Source: Acidobacteriota bacterium (lineage in GTDB: Bacteria; Acidobacteriota; Thermoanaerobaculia; Multivoradales; Multivoraceae). From it: a stretch of 64,000 bases of DNA. Where the stretch lies: contig JAPPCR010000006.1 in the NCBI GenBank assembly GCA_028875725.1, positions 1,805,786 through 1,869,785 of the forward strand. The letters are read 5' to 3'. Position 1 is the stretch's first letter. Every line of letters starts with the position of its first letter. The position numbers were made by a program, and so were the translations under genes. Positions 43,101 to 51,087 of this stretch are shown piece after piece. The notes beneath the pieces were generated by a model. The model saw only the letters and a list, made by a program, of their open reading frames with translations, was not told the DNA's origin and did not search any database.

Positions 43101-46100
43101 GAGACCCTACGCGACGCCCTGGAGTCGGCGTATCTGTACGGACAGTTGGCGCCGGACGACCGCCTCGGAACCGACTTGCGCCTCTCCGCGTTGGAGGAAA
43201 GGATCGAAGATCGGAAGGTGGTCCACTTCGACAGGAGCGTCGCCGAACTGGATTCCCTCCGACGTGAACTCGAGAGAGCCAAGGATGGGAGCCTCCAAGC
43301 GCTCCGCAGCGAGGCTCAAAGCCGACTAGCCGCCGAGCCCGACCGGCTGCGGGAGATCGAGCGTCACATCAACGATGGTGATCTCGTGGCCGCGAACGAG
43401 CTCCTGTTCCGCGCCAGCGAGCCCCGCGTGAGGACAATCGAGGACCTCACAGGCCCGGGCGACCTCCTCGACTCGTACCTCGCCGCGGACCGCGGCGAGT
43501 TGCGCGCGGCGACGAAAGACTGGTCGGCTGTCGTCGAGGCCGCGAAGGAGGGTGGGCGCCAAGGAGTTCTCCTGTTCGACGAACTCGACGAAGACGATCG
43601 CGTGTCGGCCGCCGATCTGCTTGAACGCTGGGGCGACCTGAGGACTTGCTCGCGCGTGAACCGGCCAAGCGTCGCGAAGGTTGCGCGGGAGCTCTTCAGC
43701 CGCCTCGGCTTCACCGATGTTCGGGTGAAGTTCGACCGTAACGTCTCCGGAGTACGCCGGGGCATGTGGACGGGAGAGCTCCTCGCCGACACTCTCGCCA
43801 ACAGGGATGAATGCGCGATCGCCCAGTTCGGTTCCCTAGCTCGTGGTCGCTATCGCCTCCTAGTGTGTTTCGATGCTCCTACTCCAACCCAGGTGGGGCA
43901 GGAGTTGGGAGGTGCGTACTCGGGTCAGGCCGCAATCGTCGTGTGCGCCGCGCCGCTGAGTGACGGCATTCGTGAGCAACTCACACGCACGAGCTTTGAG
44001 AAGAAGCTCCCCTTCGTCGTGCTGGACCAGTCGCTCCTGGCCTTCCTAGCTATGCAGGCCAGCCCCCGTCGCGCTTCGTTCTTCGCGCTAACTCTTCCCT
44101 TTTCATACTGCAAGGCCTTCCAGACGCGCTCCAGCTTCGTTCCGCCGGAGATGTTCTTCGGGCGAGACCGAGAAAGGAGCGAAGTCAGCAACTTCGACGA
44201 GGGATCGTGCTTTCTCTACGGGGGAAGGCAGTTGGGGAAAACGGCCCTTCTCCGAAAAGTACAGGAGGAGTTCACTTCACCGGAGCGCGGTCAGTTCGCG
44301 GTCTGGATCGACCTCAAGGACGGCGGCATCGGCGATGCCGACACGGCCGATGTGTGGGCCGTGATCTGGAAGCACCTGCAAGAGTTGGGGGCGATCGACG
44401 AGTCCGCTCAACGGCCCACCCGTGAACCGAGGAGCGTTGGGACTTTCTGCGAAGCTCTGCACTCGCGGTTCAACCCCAAGACGCGAGGCAGACTGCTGAT
44501 CCTGCTGGACGAAGCCGACAACTTTCTGCGCCGCGACGCCCTGAACAGCAGCCGCGCCACCTTCGCCGAGTCCTCAAGGCTGAAAGCTCTCATGGAGCGG
44601 AACCGCTCGATCAAGGTGGTTTTCGCGGGTTTGCACAACGTCCTGCGGACCACCAACCAGTCCAACCATCCATTGGCGCACATGGGTACGCCGATCTGCA
44701 TCGGCCCCTTCATCCGGCGGGAGGAGCGGCAGGAAGCGGAGGACCTGATCAGCGTACCCCTCCGAGCCTGCGGCTACCGGTTCGACCCGCGGCGGCTGAC
44801 GCGAAGTGTGCTTGCGCGCGCGAACTACTATCCGAGCCTCCTCCAGATCTACGGGAACGCGATCGCCGACAGGCTATCGGCGCCGGCTCGCCGCCGCTCG
44901 CCGAACGAACTGCCGGCCGTAAGCGCCGACCTTCTGGACGGCATCCACCGCGACCGGACCTTCCAGGACGAGATCCGTAAACGGTTCGTGTGGACGTTGG
45001 AACTCGACCCCCGCTACGAGGCAATTGCATACGTCCTGGCGTACATGTGCCACGAGGACGACCGTGTCCTGCGCGACGGCACTGGCGTGGAGCGCCTCTT
45101 CGACGAAGCTAGAGCGTGGTGGGAGGTCGGCTTCGGCGACGGCTACGACACGGAGCAGTTCAAGGCCCTGCTGGAAGAAATGGTCGAACTAGGCGTCCTC
45201 AGACTCACGGACCAGCCAGGATCGGAAGAGCCGAAGTTCAGCCTCCGCAACCCGAACGTCCTAGCTCTCCTCGGCAACGCGCAGGCTCTCGAAGCGAAAC
45301 TACTCACACTTGAAGAACGACCCGCAACGCCCGAGTTGGGTCCACGAGAGATCAGAAGGCGAGACGACGAAAAGGGACCACTTCACCGGCCTCTGACGCT
45401 TCGACAGGAACACGAGATCGAGGGCCGTTCCGAGAAGGGTACCGGCCGCAACGAAGTCGTTCTGGTGTGCGGAACGGAGGCTGCCGGCGCAAGGCACGTC
45501 CTGGACTTCCTGACGGCCGGCAAGGGAACGGGCGAGGTCGAACGGTTGAAGGCACCACGGTCCCGCGCCGGATTCGAGCGCGACCTCAGGAGCCGCCTGA
45601 GGGCCCGAAAGCCCGGCACCACGGTGCTTCTCTGCGACGCAACCGCCCAAACATGGCACGAGGACTGGCTGCGTTCCGCGCAGGGATCGCTCGAGACGCT
45701 CCGCTCGCGCGACAAGCTCGCTCGAGTCGTCTTCGCCCTGGACGCAAACCGACTAATGGCCCACCGCCGGACGATCATCGAGCGCGAAGAGCGGGGAGCG
45801 CTTCGACTCGTCGAGCTTAAGCCGTGGTCTCTCGACTTCGCCGCCAGGTGCCTAGATGACGACCAAGATGTGGGGCACCGCCTGGACCCGAAACAGGAGC
45901 GGGAGCTTGCCGATTTGGCGGGCGGCTGGCCCGTACTGCTGGACCTCGTCGTGCAAGCTCTGCGGAACGGCGGCCATCCTGAGCACCTGACCAGCAAGGC
46001 CGGCTTCCGCGAACTCCTCCTGGAACACGCCGCCGGGCTGAGGGAGGCCTTCGCTCTTGAACACGCCGAGCTGGCGCCCGTGCTGCAACTGGCTCGCGAG

Positions 46101-46292
46101 CTCGGTACGGCGACGGAGGAGGAGCTTCTCGACCCGGAAGCAAGGGAACTCGCGGCTTGCTCTCTGGGCGATGACGAACTGCGATCAGCGATCTGGGCGG
46201 CGGTGAAGCTCCATCTTCTGCAGGTGACCGGCCCCGCTGAATGGCGGGTCGATCCGGTTGTGGCGCAGATCCTCCTGACACGGCCGGACTAA
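40119..46292 (+). CDS. Giant coiled-coil P-loop NTPase, putative conflict-system sensor
   Basis: This 2,057-residue protein has an N-terminal region (1-200) of unknown fold, then helical coiled coils (about 210-415). A low-complexity Pro/Ala/Glu/Lys linker (415-545) and a long helical region (545-1180) follow. A mixed alpha/beta domain (about 1184-1314) is next, then an AAA/STAND-type ATPase: MFFGRDRE entry, Walker A GGRQLGKTALL (about 1368), Walker B RLLILLDEADNF (about 1458), and IKVVFAGLHNVLRTTN as sensor-like strand. A second NTPase-like half (about 1778-2050) lacks Walker A but ends with the STAND-like GGWPVLLDLVVQAL. In-frame CTA leucine codons, nearly absent from neighbours, recur, hinting at horizontal transfer. 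The partner is a HEPN-motif protein 6 bp downstream. Function is inferred, not known. Confidence 0.75.
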   Translation: MAQSLSKNELGNGLPLCLSSLLKLQKPLYLSGQRRHRLLQGVWVRSKIGDDLEAETDEAVMLAFYSDPRNRRELWDHWRANPRPAASVPNRRKGGRPEDEPPPSLEYCILDNLDRSLLQSEGSDDVLVDRLREEVDSRLNRWSEMDNAERRQTVHLAFTLASLLDDRSVLQRAVDRVDKLAGEFEKLLQPAAADPPPNPDIDPETPGAGSTEVGEPAARSDAPNRELLQTLQHVETTIDSAFSSLHGLVEEVEDAESLEIFGGFATSVEDRVQTLQGSLTARRQRLDSRKTTEELQSAAARFLDEIARSDAAAGIRADVDELADGWSNLSQLHPREATAEFARLRSEVQKAIETLEQAHNDYGKLEQQRISLQDRKPTSREEQRNLDERLDALHEQRVAARNRHRAAEDALLAALTPSVAVQGDRNVPQTDAEVPAQAERKPPKPPAAQAENDPADTESPAVQTEKERKAEPAQTPAQPDQPLPREKPVESDDSKTRKSPAPSAAAAETAAPAGAVGEEPADPASPLEEPRPTPAPATPKPPKAQAWNERERSVRKALAEALADEPPRLAEAFQICRLAEELEITAGQPRSAVVEAALYASHLRQAHGELAADLREVIENAPSEPLPGSTPAQVNAEALLRFAGAVVPTLLAPHTGAAAWLQGLTHEGLLVLYDFSHQAAERGWAAQTAGIDAGSFLRRAGHHLKQGDAMAALRRDLASWREGDATLPLGYVPAKKVWSALLREGPLDRLLKGISHGADADQVRTDLAEIEDRDSLRKRLDDLSARLLNRRQSIDQKIFRKIRRRLDRPCELARKYLDLLDATTDHPSHHQEVLSNFVRLIQNDAPGLHQELQTVKARRDEDPLVRAAANAASSALTQVEKLVDLESRAAATNEPTTEMVRASGLFRYPQIRIADSGLADGNPEEDLRTLSSAPVPDLTTALETRIEAADLLTAQRILDWPASTEQMSEDDSERWRERLASSREDRLHSLKEDAETLRDALESAYLYGQLAPDDRLGTDLRLSALEERIEDRKVVHFDRSVAELDSLRRELERAKDGSLQALRSEAQSRLAAEPDRLREIERHINDGDLVAANELLFRASEPRVRTIEDLTGPGDLLDSYLAADRGELRAATKDWSAVVEAAKEGGRQGVLLFDELDEDDRVSAADLLERWGDLRTCSRVNRPSVAKVARELFSRLGFTDVRVKFDRNVSGVRRGMWTGELLADTLANRDECAIAQFGSLARGRYRLLVCFDAPTPTQVGQELGGAYSGQAAIVVCAAPLSDGIREQLTRTSFEKKLPFVVLDQSLLAFLAMQASPRRASFFALTLPFSYCKAFQTRSSFVPPEMFFGRDRERSEVSNFDEGSCFLYGGRQLGKTALLRKVQEEFTSPERGQFAVWIDLKDGGIGDADTADVWAVIWKHLQELGAIDESAQRPTREPRSVGTFCEALHSRFNPKTRGRLLILLDEADNFLRRDALNSSRATFAESSRLKALMERNRSIKVVFAGLHNVLRTTNQSNHPLAHMGTPICIGPFIRREERQEAEDLISVPLRACGYRFDPRRLTRSVLARANYYPSLLQIYGNAIADRLSAPARRRSPNELPAVSADLLDGIHRDRTFQDEIRKRFVWTLELDPRYEAIAYVLAYMCHEDDRVLRDGTGVERLFDEARAWWEVGFGDGYDTEQFKALLEEMVELGVLRLTDQPGSEEPKFSLRNPNVLALLGNAQALEAKLLTLEERPATPELGPREIRRRDDEKGPLHRPLTLRQEHEIEGRSEKGTGRNEVVLVCGTEAAGARHVLDFLTAGKGTGEVERLKAPRSRAGFERDLRSRLRARKPGTTVLLCDATAQTWHEDWLRSAQGSLETLRSRDKLARVVFALDANRLMAHRRTIIEREERGALRLVELKPWSLDFAARCLDDDQDVGHRLDPKQERELADLAGGWPVLLDLVVQALRNGGHPEHLTSKAGFRELLLEHAAGLREAFALEHAELAPVLQLARELGTATEEELLDPEARELAACSLGDDELRSAIWAAVKLHLLQVTGPAEWRVDPVVAQILLTRPD

Positions 46293-46298
46293 CGAGGC

Positions 46299-47408
46299 GT
46301 GGGCTCGCTCTGGGGCTTGCCCGGGCCCTACCGCTTCGTCGAAAACGTCACGGACGACTTGCGCGGAGGATCGAGCGTCGTGCTTAGGTTCGGCGGCGGC
46401 TCGCCTACGGGCCTGGCCGATCACCTGGAGCAGCAAACCGCGTGGTGCACTGTGTGGACGCTTGTCGACGCGGCCCCGGAAGCCTCTCCTCTCGCGGAGA
46501 TTCGCCGGACGGTCGCACCGGAAGCCAGGGCCAGCGACTTCACTACACCGCAACAGATCGTAGTCGACGAGCATTTCCGGGACCGTGTCTTCTGGGTCGA
46601 CGGCCTGACCACGGAGAACTGGCCGGTCTGGCGTCGCTTCCTGTGCAGCTTTGCCCACGCTAGCCAGAACGCGGAGGCGGCCGCCCGACCGCCGCTTTTT
46701 CTGCTTCCGCTGTGCGGCGACGGCTTTGAGGTGTCCGGCTTGGCGGAGCCGTCCATCAGCTACCGGGAGTTTCGTGACGTGGTCGATCGCGACGATCTTT
46801 ACGTGATGGCTCTGCAGAGTGCGCAAGCCCGACGGCGACAACGAGTCGTCCGAGCCCTGCTGGCCAACTCCGTCGCCCACGTGGCCCAATGGGATCACGT
46901 ACTTGCCGAGCGCCTCCTTGACCGCGGTCCCGAGGCGGCGCTACAGCCACAAGCCACCCTCTCCCACTACGCGGAGGAGCGTGGCTGGACGGCCGAGACG
47001 CGGGAACGATGGGAGAACGGCACCCTGGACGGACCGCCCGAAAGACCCGTCGTCCACTCCGCGTTGCTCGTGGCCCAAAGCCGCGAACGCGAACTGAACC
47101 GGCGCCTTTGGGCCGCGCAAGCCGCTGTGCTCATGCCGCTCCTGGAAGAGCGCCGCCTCGAACTCGTCGACCGCAACCGACACCGTTTCAGCAGGCTCCC
47201 CATCGAGACCGACTTCGGGGTCATCGAGACCCCGGAAGACATGGAACTCGGCACCCTAGTGCTCTACTTTTCGCGCTACCGTGAAGGCGGCCAAAGAGTG
47301 TTGGGGCCCGCCCACCGCCTGAGGAAGCTCCGCAACAAGCTCGCCCACTTCCGCCCCCTGACCTACGCCGAGGCCACTCATGCGACCCTCCTCAACCCCA
47401 TCAGGTAG
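46299..47408 (+). CDS. Protein with C-terminal HEPN-type RNxxxH motif, putative effector
   Basis: This 369-residue protein starts at GTG, 6 bp after the giant NTPase, so it belongs to the same transcript. The N-terminal half looks like a degenerate nucleotide-binding or Rossmann-like fold (VVLRFGGGSPTGLADHL, FWVDGLTTENWPVWRRFL, PLFLLPLCGDGFEV) without a proper Walker A. The C-terminal half is helical and ends LRKLRNKLAHFRPLTYAEAT. RNKLAH at residues 345-350 is the canonical R[N/D]xxxH catalytic motif of HEPN ribonucleases, used as toxins in abortive infection. I recognise no named family for the full protein. An alternative is a purely regulatory, non-catalytic helical bundle; mutation of Arg345/His350 would decide. 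Confidence 0.65.
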   Translation: MGSLWGLPGPYRFVENVTDDLRGGSSVVLRFGGGSPTGLADHLEQQTAWCTVWTLVDAAPEASPLAEIRRTVAPEARASDFTTPQQIVVDEHFRDRVFWVDGLTTENWPVWRRFLCSFAHASQNAEAAARPPLFLLPLCGDGFEVSGLAEPSISYREFRDVVDRDDLYVMALQSAQARRRQRVVRALLANSVAHVAQWDHVLAERLLDRGPEAALQPQATLSHYAEERGWTAETRERWENGTLDGPPERPVVHSALLVAQSRERELNRRLWAAQAAVLMPLLEERRLELVDRNRHRFSRLPIETDFGVIETPEDMELGTLVLYFSRYREGGQRVLGPAHRLRKLRNKLAHFRPLTYAEATHATLLNPIR

Positions 47409-47422
47409 GGCTCAACCGGAGG

Positions 47423-48592
47423 CTAGTCACCCACCGCGGCCAGAATGTCGTCCAAGGGGCGGCCGGGAACGAGCCTGCGAAGGAAGCCCTCGTACGGCAG
47501 GCAGAGGATGCCGTTCGCAAGCGTCCGACGACCGCCGTAGAGGAGCACCGGCGTGGCCTCCGGATAGTCCGCAGCGAAGGCGCGAAGGCCGCTCAGGTCG
47601 CGGGGGTGAACGACGCTCGACCTCTTGACCTCAAGCGCGTAAAAACCGCTCTCGCCGTAGAAAACGAAATCGACCTCGCTGCCGGAACGGGTTCGCCAGA
47701 AGCTCAGCGAGTCCTTCCGCCCCGTGTAGGCGATCCAGGCACGCAGGTGCTGAGCGACCAGCCCCTCAAGCGCTGGGCCGGCCAGTTCCGAGTCCCGGTC
47801 GAGTGGACCTCTCGGGCGGAGCGAGCGGAACACGCCCGGGTCCACCAGGTAGAGCTTCGGATGGGTGGTGAGTTTCCTGACCGCACGCCGCCGAAAGACC
47901 GGCAGCGTGAAGCCGATCAGCAGGTCCTCGAGCACGGAGAGGTAAACCGCCGCCACCTTGCGTTCGACCTGACATTCTCGCGCGAGGTTCGACACGTTCA
48001 GGACGGCTCCGTGGCTGAAGCTCGCCGCTTCGAGAAACCGCGAGAACGCACCGACGTTGCGCACCAGGCCCTCCGCCTGGACCTCCTCGCGCACGTAGAG
48101 CGCCGCGTAGGTGCGAAGCGCGGACTCCGGCTCCGCCGCGTCGACGACGAGCGGTATCAGGCCGAGGGTCAGGGCGGAGTCCAGACTGAAGGCAGATCCC
48201 ACTTCCGCCGCCATGAAGGGGTGCATCGTCGTGAGGAGAGCCCGGCCGGCCAGCAGGTCCACACCGGTTCGCCTGAGCTTCCTCGCGCTCGATCCGGTCA
48301 GGACGAAGCGGAGGCTCTTGTCCCGCTCGATGAGCTGGTGAACGACCGGGAGGAGCCCTGGCGTTCGCTGTACCTCGTCGATGACGATCGGTCGTCGCGC
48401 TGGGTGGGCAGCCACTTCACGCCGTAGCCGTTCCGGCGCCGCGCCGTAGTAGCGATCCTCCTCCGGGTCGTTCAGATCGATCGACAGGGCGCCGGGGTAG
48501 CGATCCGCCAGCCAGGTCGACTTTCCGGTCCCGCGCGGGCCGAACAGGAAGTAACTCGAGGCCGCGGGAGGCGTGAAGAACCGGTCGAACAC
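47423..48592 (-). CDS. ATP-binding protein, AAA_14 plus DUF4143
   Basis: This 389-residue P-loop protein of the widespread AAA_14/DUF4143 family has Walker A FGPRGTGKSTWL near residue 20, Walker B RRPIVIDEVQRTPGLL, sensor FVLTGSSARKLRRTGVDLLA, a winged-helix-like middle (VSNLARECQVERKVAAVYLS) and a C-terminal DUF4143 domain with a nuclease-like strand pattern. That pattern, GSEVDFVFYGESGFYALEVK (Asp...Glu-x-Lys), resembles the PD-(D/E)xK core. The family is common in mobile and defence-rich regions, but its molecular role is unresolved. It converges on the NTPase/HEPN pair, 14 bp from its end. Confidence 0.92.
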   Translation of the reverse strand: MFDRFFTPPAASSYFLFGPRGTGKSTWLADRYPGALSIDLNDPEEDRYYGAAPERLRREVAAHPARRPIVIDEVQRTPGLLPVVHQLIERDKSLRFVLTGSSARKLRRTGVDLLAGRALLTTMHPFMAAEVGSAFSLDSALTLGLIPLVVDAAEPESALRTYAALYVREEVQAEGLVRNVGAFSRFLEAASFSHGAVLNVSNLARECQVERKVAAVYLSVLEDLLIGFTLPVFRRRAVRKLTTHPKLYLVDPGVFRSLRPRGPLDRDSELAGPALEGLVAQHLRAWIAYTGRKDSLSFWRTRSGSEVDFVFYGESGFYALEVKRSSVVHPRDLSGLRAFAADYPEATPVLLYGGRRTLANGILCLPYEGFLRRLVPGRPLDDILAAVGD

Positions 48593-48700
48593 GAGCCGGA
48601 GGCTAGCATTCCGCCTTCATTATGTCCATCGTGTTTCCTTTTTGCCAGCCGTTTAGGAGACTTTCCCGCCAGAGCAACTGGCGCCACGCAGCGACGTCCA

Positions 48701-48882
48701 GTCTCGGCAAGGACCGAAGGGAAGGGTTCCCGGCGGACTGGAGGCAAGTGACTCCCCGTACCGTCACCAAGACTGACGCCGTGCCGAAACGCAGCCGACC
48801 GAAGCGAGCGCCGGCATCTCATTCACCAGACAAGCGCGAGCGGCCGCCGAGAGCCCTTCCCTTCGGTCCGTCCGGCCGAGAC
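48701..48882. repeat. Long inverted-repeat element, copy B
   Basis: Imperfect inverted repeats at 48701-48736 (starts GTCTCGGCAAGGACCGAAGG) and 48844-48882 pair through a perfect 16-bp GGACCGAAGGGAAGGG block plus flanking CCGCCG and GCCGAGAC. The interior aligns with copy A at 13251-13425 (GGAGGCAAGTGACTCCCC, and GCAGCCGACCGAAGCGA). Arms differ in sequence between copies yet remain self-complementary. The element fills most of the 295-bp gap between the DUF4143 gene and the LLM gene; the remaining 48593-48700 shows nothing else. Confidence 0.8.
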
Positions 48883-48887
48883 GGCAG

Positions 48888-49721
48888 CTACCGCAATGTG
48901 GCGTAGCGGTCGAGCCGCGGCAGAACCTTGTCCCGGCCCTGCGGCGGCAGCGGCAGGATGACGCGATCCACGCCGGCCCCGGCGTAGGCATCAAGCACCT
49001 CCTCTTGCGGCGGCGCGCCGAAGACGCTGATCGAGATCGTGTCCATGGCGCGGCCGGCGCGCTCGGCGCGCTGCTTCAGGTCGCCGATGCCCTCGAGCAC
49101 GGCGTCCGTATCCCTGCCGATGGGCAGCCAGCCGTCGCAGCGATCGACGACGCGCTGGCGGGTGTAGCCGGTGCCGCCACCGAGCACGATCGGCGGGTGG
49201 GGCTTCTGTTCGGGTTTCGGCCAGGACCAGATCGGATCGAAGTCGACGTGGCGGCCGTGAAACTCCGCCTCGTCCTCGGTCCAGATCGTCCTGAAGGCCG
49301 CCACCTGCTCCTCGAGCTTCGCGAAGCGGGTCGTGTAGTCCGTGCCGTGGTGCTCCATCTCCTCCCGGTTCCAGCCGCCGCCGATGCCGAAGACGAAGCG
49401 GCCGCCCGAAAGCACATCGAGGCTCGCCACCGCCTTCGCGGTGGTGATCGTGTCGCGTTCGATGATCAGGCAGATGCCGGTGCCGAGCTTGATCCTCTCC
49501 GTTGTCATCGCGGCGGCGGTCAGCGCGACGAACGGGTCGTGGGAACGGGAGTACTCGGGAGGCAACTCGCCACCCCCGGGGAAAGGCGTTCGGCGGGAGG
49601 TCGGGATGTGGGTGTGCTCCGGGAACCAGAGGGACTCGAAGCCGCGTGCCTCGACCTCGGCGCCGAGGTCGTCGGGCCGCATCGAGTCGCCGGTGGGAAA
49701 CATGAAGATGCCGATGTCCAT
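48888..49721 (-). CDS. LLM class F420-dependent oxidoreductase
   Basis: This 277-residue luciferase-like TIM-barrel enzyme of the probable F420-dependent group has MDIGIFMFPTGDSMRPDDLG, GFESLWFPEHTHIPTSRRTP, IKLGTGICLIIERDTITTAK, LDVLSGGRFVFGIGGGWNRE, and PPIVLGGGTGYTRQRVVDRC. Such enzymes transfer hydride from F420H2 (or FMNH2) to unsaturated or nitro substrates. The cofactor assignment is by subfamily resemblance. The gene is monocistronic on the minus strand, 63 bp from the divergent acetyltransferase gene. Confidence 0.93.
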   Translation of the reverse strand: MDIGIFMFPTGDSMRPDDLGAEVEARGFESLWFPEHTHIPTSRRTPFPGGGELPPEYSRSHDPFVALTAAAMTTERIKLGTGICLIIERDTITTAKAVASLDVLSGGRFVFGIGGGWNREEMEHHGTDYTTRFAKLEEQVAAFRTIWTEDEAEFHGRHVDFDPIWSWPKPEQKPHPPIVLGGGTGYTRQRVVDRCDGWLPIGRDTDAVLEGIGDLKQRAERAGRAMDTISISVFGAPPQEEVLDAYAGAGVDRVILPLPPQGRDKVLPRLDRYATLR

Positions 49722-49784
49722 AGGCGGCGCAGTGTAGCGGTTGCGGCAGGCCGTCCAGGCTCGGCGCGGGTAGACTCGCGCACC

Positions 49785-50981
49785 GTGACGCAGCGCCTCA
49801 GCTTCGGGCCGATCCAGACCTCCGCCGACCTGGACGCCCTGGCCCGCCAGGAGTCCCTGGCCTTCAACACGCCCTACGATTCGTGCGTCTCGTGGCTGCG
49901 AGCGACACGGGACGAAGTGCGTGTCGTGCGAGCCGGGCGTGATGTCGTCGGGGGCCTGGTCCAGTACGACATGGGCCTGTTCCTGGGGGAGCGGTCGGTC
50001 CGCAACATCGGCATCGCCGGAGTCGCCATCAGTCCCACGGCCCGCGGCCGCGGCGCCGCGAAGTCCCTAATGGCGGCCACCCTCCAGGACATGCACGACG
50101 CCGGCGTGGCCGTCTCGACCCTCTACCCCACGACCTTCACGCTCTACGGCCGCGCAGGCTACGCGGTCGCCGGCCACCGCTACCAGTACCGGCTGCCGCT
50201 CGCCGGACTGGGGCGAATCCAGGCGAGCGGGGAACTCCGCCGGCTCGACCCGGAAACCGACGCCGACGGGCTCGCGCGACTCTACCGGCGGTTGGCCGCG
50301 GACCGCCCCGGCTGGCTCGACCGCAACGAACACATCTGGCAGCGCGTCCACAACCACCCGGCCGGCCGCGACGTGTACGGCTACGTGCTGCCAACGGATG
50401 ACGGCGCCATCGACGGTTACGTCGTCTACACCCTGGGCGCGGTGGGTCGCTATCCGTATGACCTCAACATCCGCGACGTTCAGGTGGCGCATCCCGACGC
50501 GGCGCGGCGCTTCCTTGCCCTGTTCTCGGACTGCCGCTCGCTGGCGCGCCATGCGGTCTGGTACGGCCCGCTGGACGACCCGCTGCTCCTCGCCGTGCCG
50601 GAGGTCGGGACCGAGATCTCCATCGCCGAAACCTGGATGATCCGCATCGTCGACGTTCGGGCGGCGTTCGCCGAACGGGGCTATCCGGCCGCCGCGAGGG
50701 CGAGGCTCGACCTGGAACTGACGGACGACGTCCTGGCCGGAAACGCGGGCCGTTGGCTGATCGAGATCGAAGGCGGCGAGGCCAGGGCGAACCGGGTCGA
50801 TCAGGGTGCCGGGCCCGACACGCTGAGGATGGACATCCGCGCGCTCGGTTCTCTCTACACCGGCCACCTGAGTGCCCGCCGCCTCGCGGCCATGGAGGCC
50901 GTCCGAGGATCGGCCGCCGCACTGGAACAGGCGGACCGGGTTTTCGCGGCCGAACCGCCGTCCATGCCCGACTACTTCTGA
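49785..50981 (+). CDS. Eis-like GNAT N-acetyltransferase
   Basis: This 398-residue protein has the Eis architecture: an N-terminal GNAT with acetyl-CoA loop VAISPTARGRGAAKSLMAAT, a second GNAT-like domain (from about 150), and a C-terminal SCP2-like domain ending MPDYF. Mycobacterial Eis uses a conserved Tyr and its terminal Phe carboxylate in catalysis; both correspond here (Tyr in TTFTLYGRAGY, terminal Phe398). Eis enzymes acetylate many amines, including aminoglycosides; the physiological substrate here is unknown. The GTG at 49785 was selected because homology starts there. It is followed 106 bp later by the secreted-protein gene. Confidence 0.9.
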   Translation: MTQRLSFGPIQTSADLDALARQESLAFNTPYDSCVSWLRATRDEVRVVRAGRDVVGGLVQYDMGLFLGERSVRNIGIAGVAISPTARGRGAAKSLMAATLQDMHDAGVAVSTLYPTTFTLYGRAGYAVAGHRYQYRLPLAGLGRIQASGELRRLDPETDADGLARLYRRLAADRPGWLDRNEHIWQRVHNHPAGRDVYGYVLPTDDGAIDGYVVYTLGAVGRYPYDLNIRDVQVAHPDAARRFLALFSDCRSLARHAVWYGPLDDPLLLAVPEVGTEISIAETWMIRIVDVRAAFAERGYPAAARARLDLELTDDVLAGNAGRWLIEIEGGEARANRVDQGAGPDTLRMDIRALGSLYTGHLSARRLAAMEAVRGSAAALEQADRVFAAEPPSMPDYF

Positions 50982-51087
50982 CGAGACGGCGTGGCCTGAC
51001 GGCGGCGAATGCTGCTAGTAGACTCGCTCGTCGCAGGCGCCCGGACCTGCCCACAGGAATCCCCGTTCACGAAGAGGCCCTTCCGGC

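Noticed and set aside
40119..46292. Giant frame as an assembly or frameshift fusion of several genes
   Set aside because: The frame is open for 2,057 codons with consistent codon bias, a coherent linker and two NTPase-like modules in the usual order. No internal ribosome-binding site and start pair stands out.
47423..48592. DUF4143 ATPase as third component of the NTPase/HEPN system
   Set aside because: It is convergently oriented with its own start, and its family is ubiquitous as a stand-alone gene; the association may be only positional.
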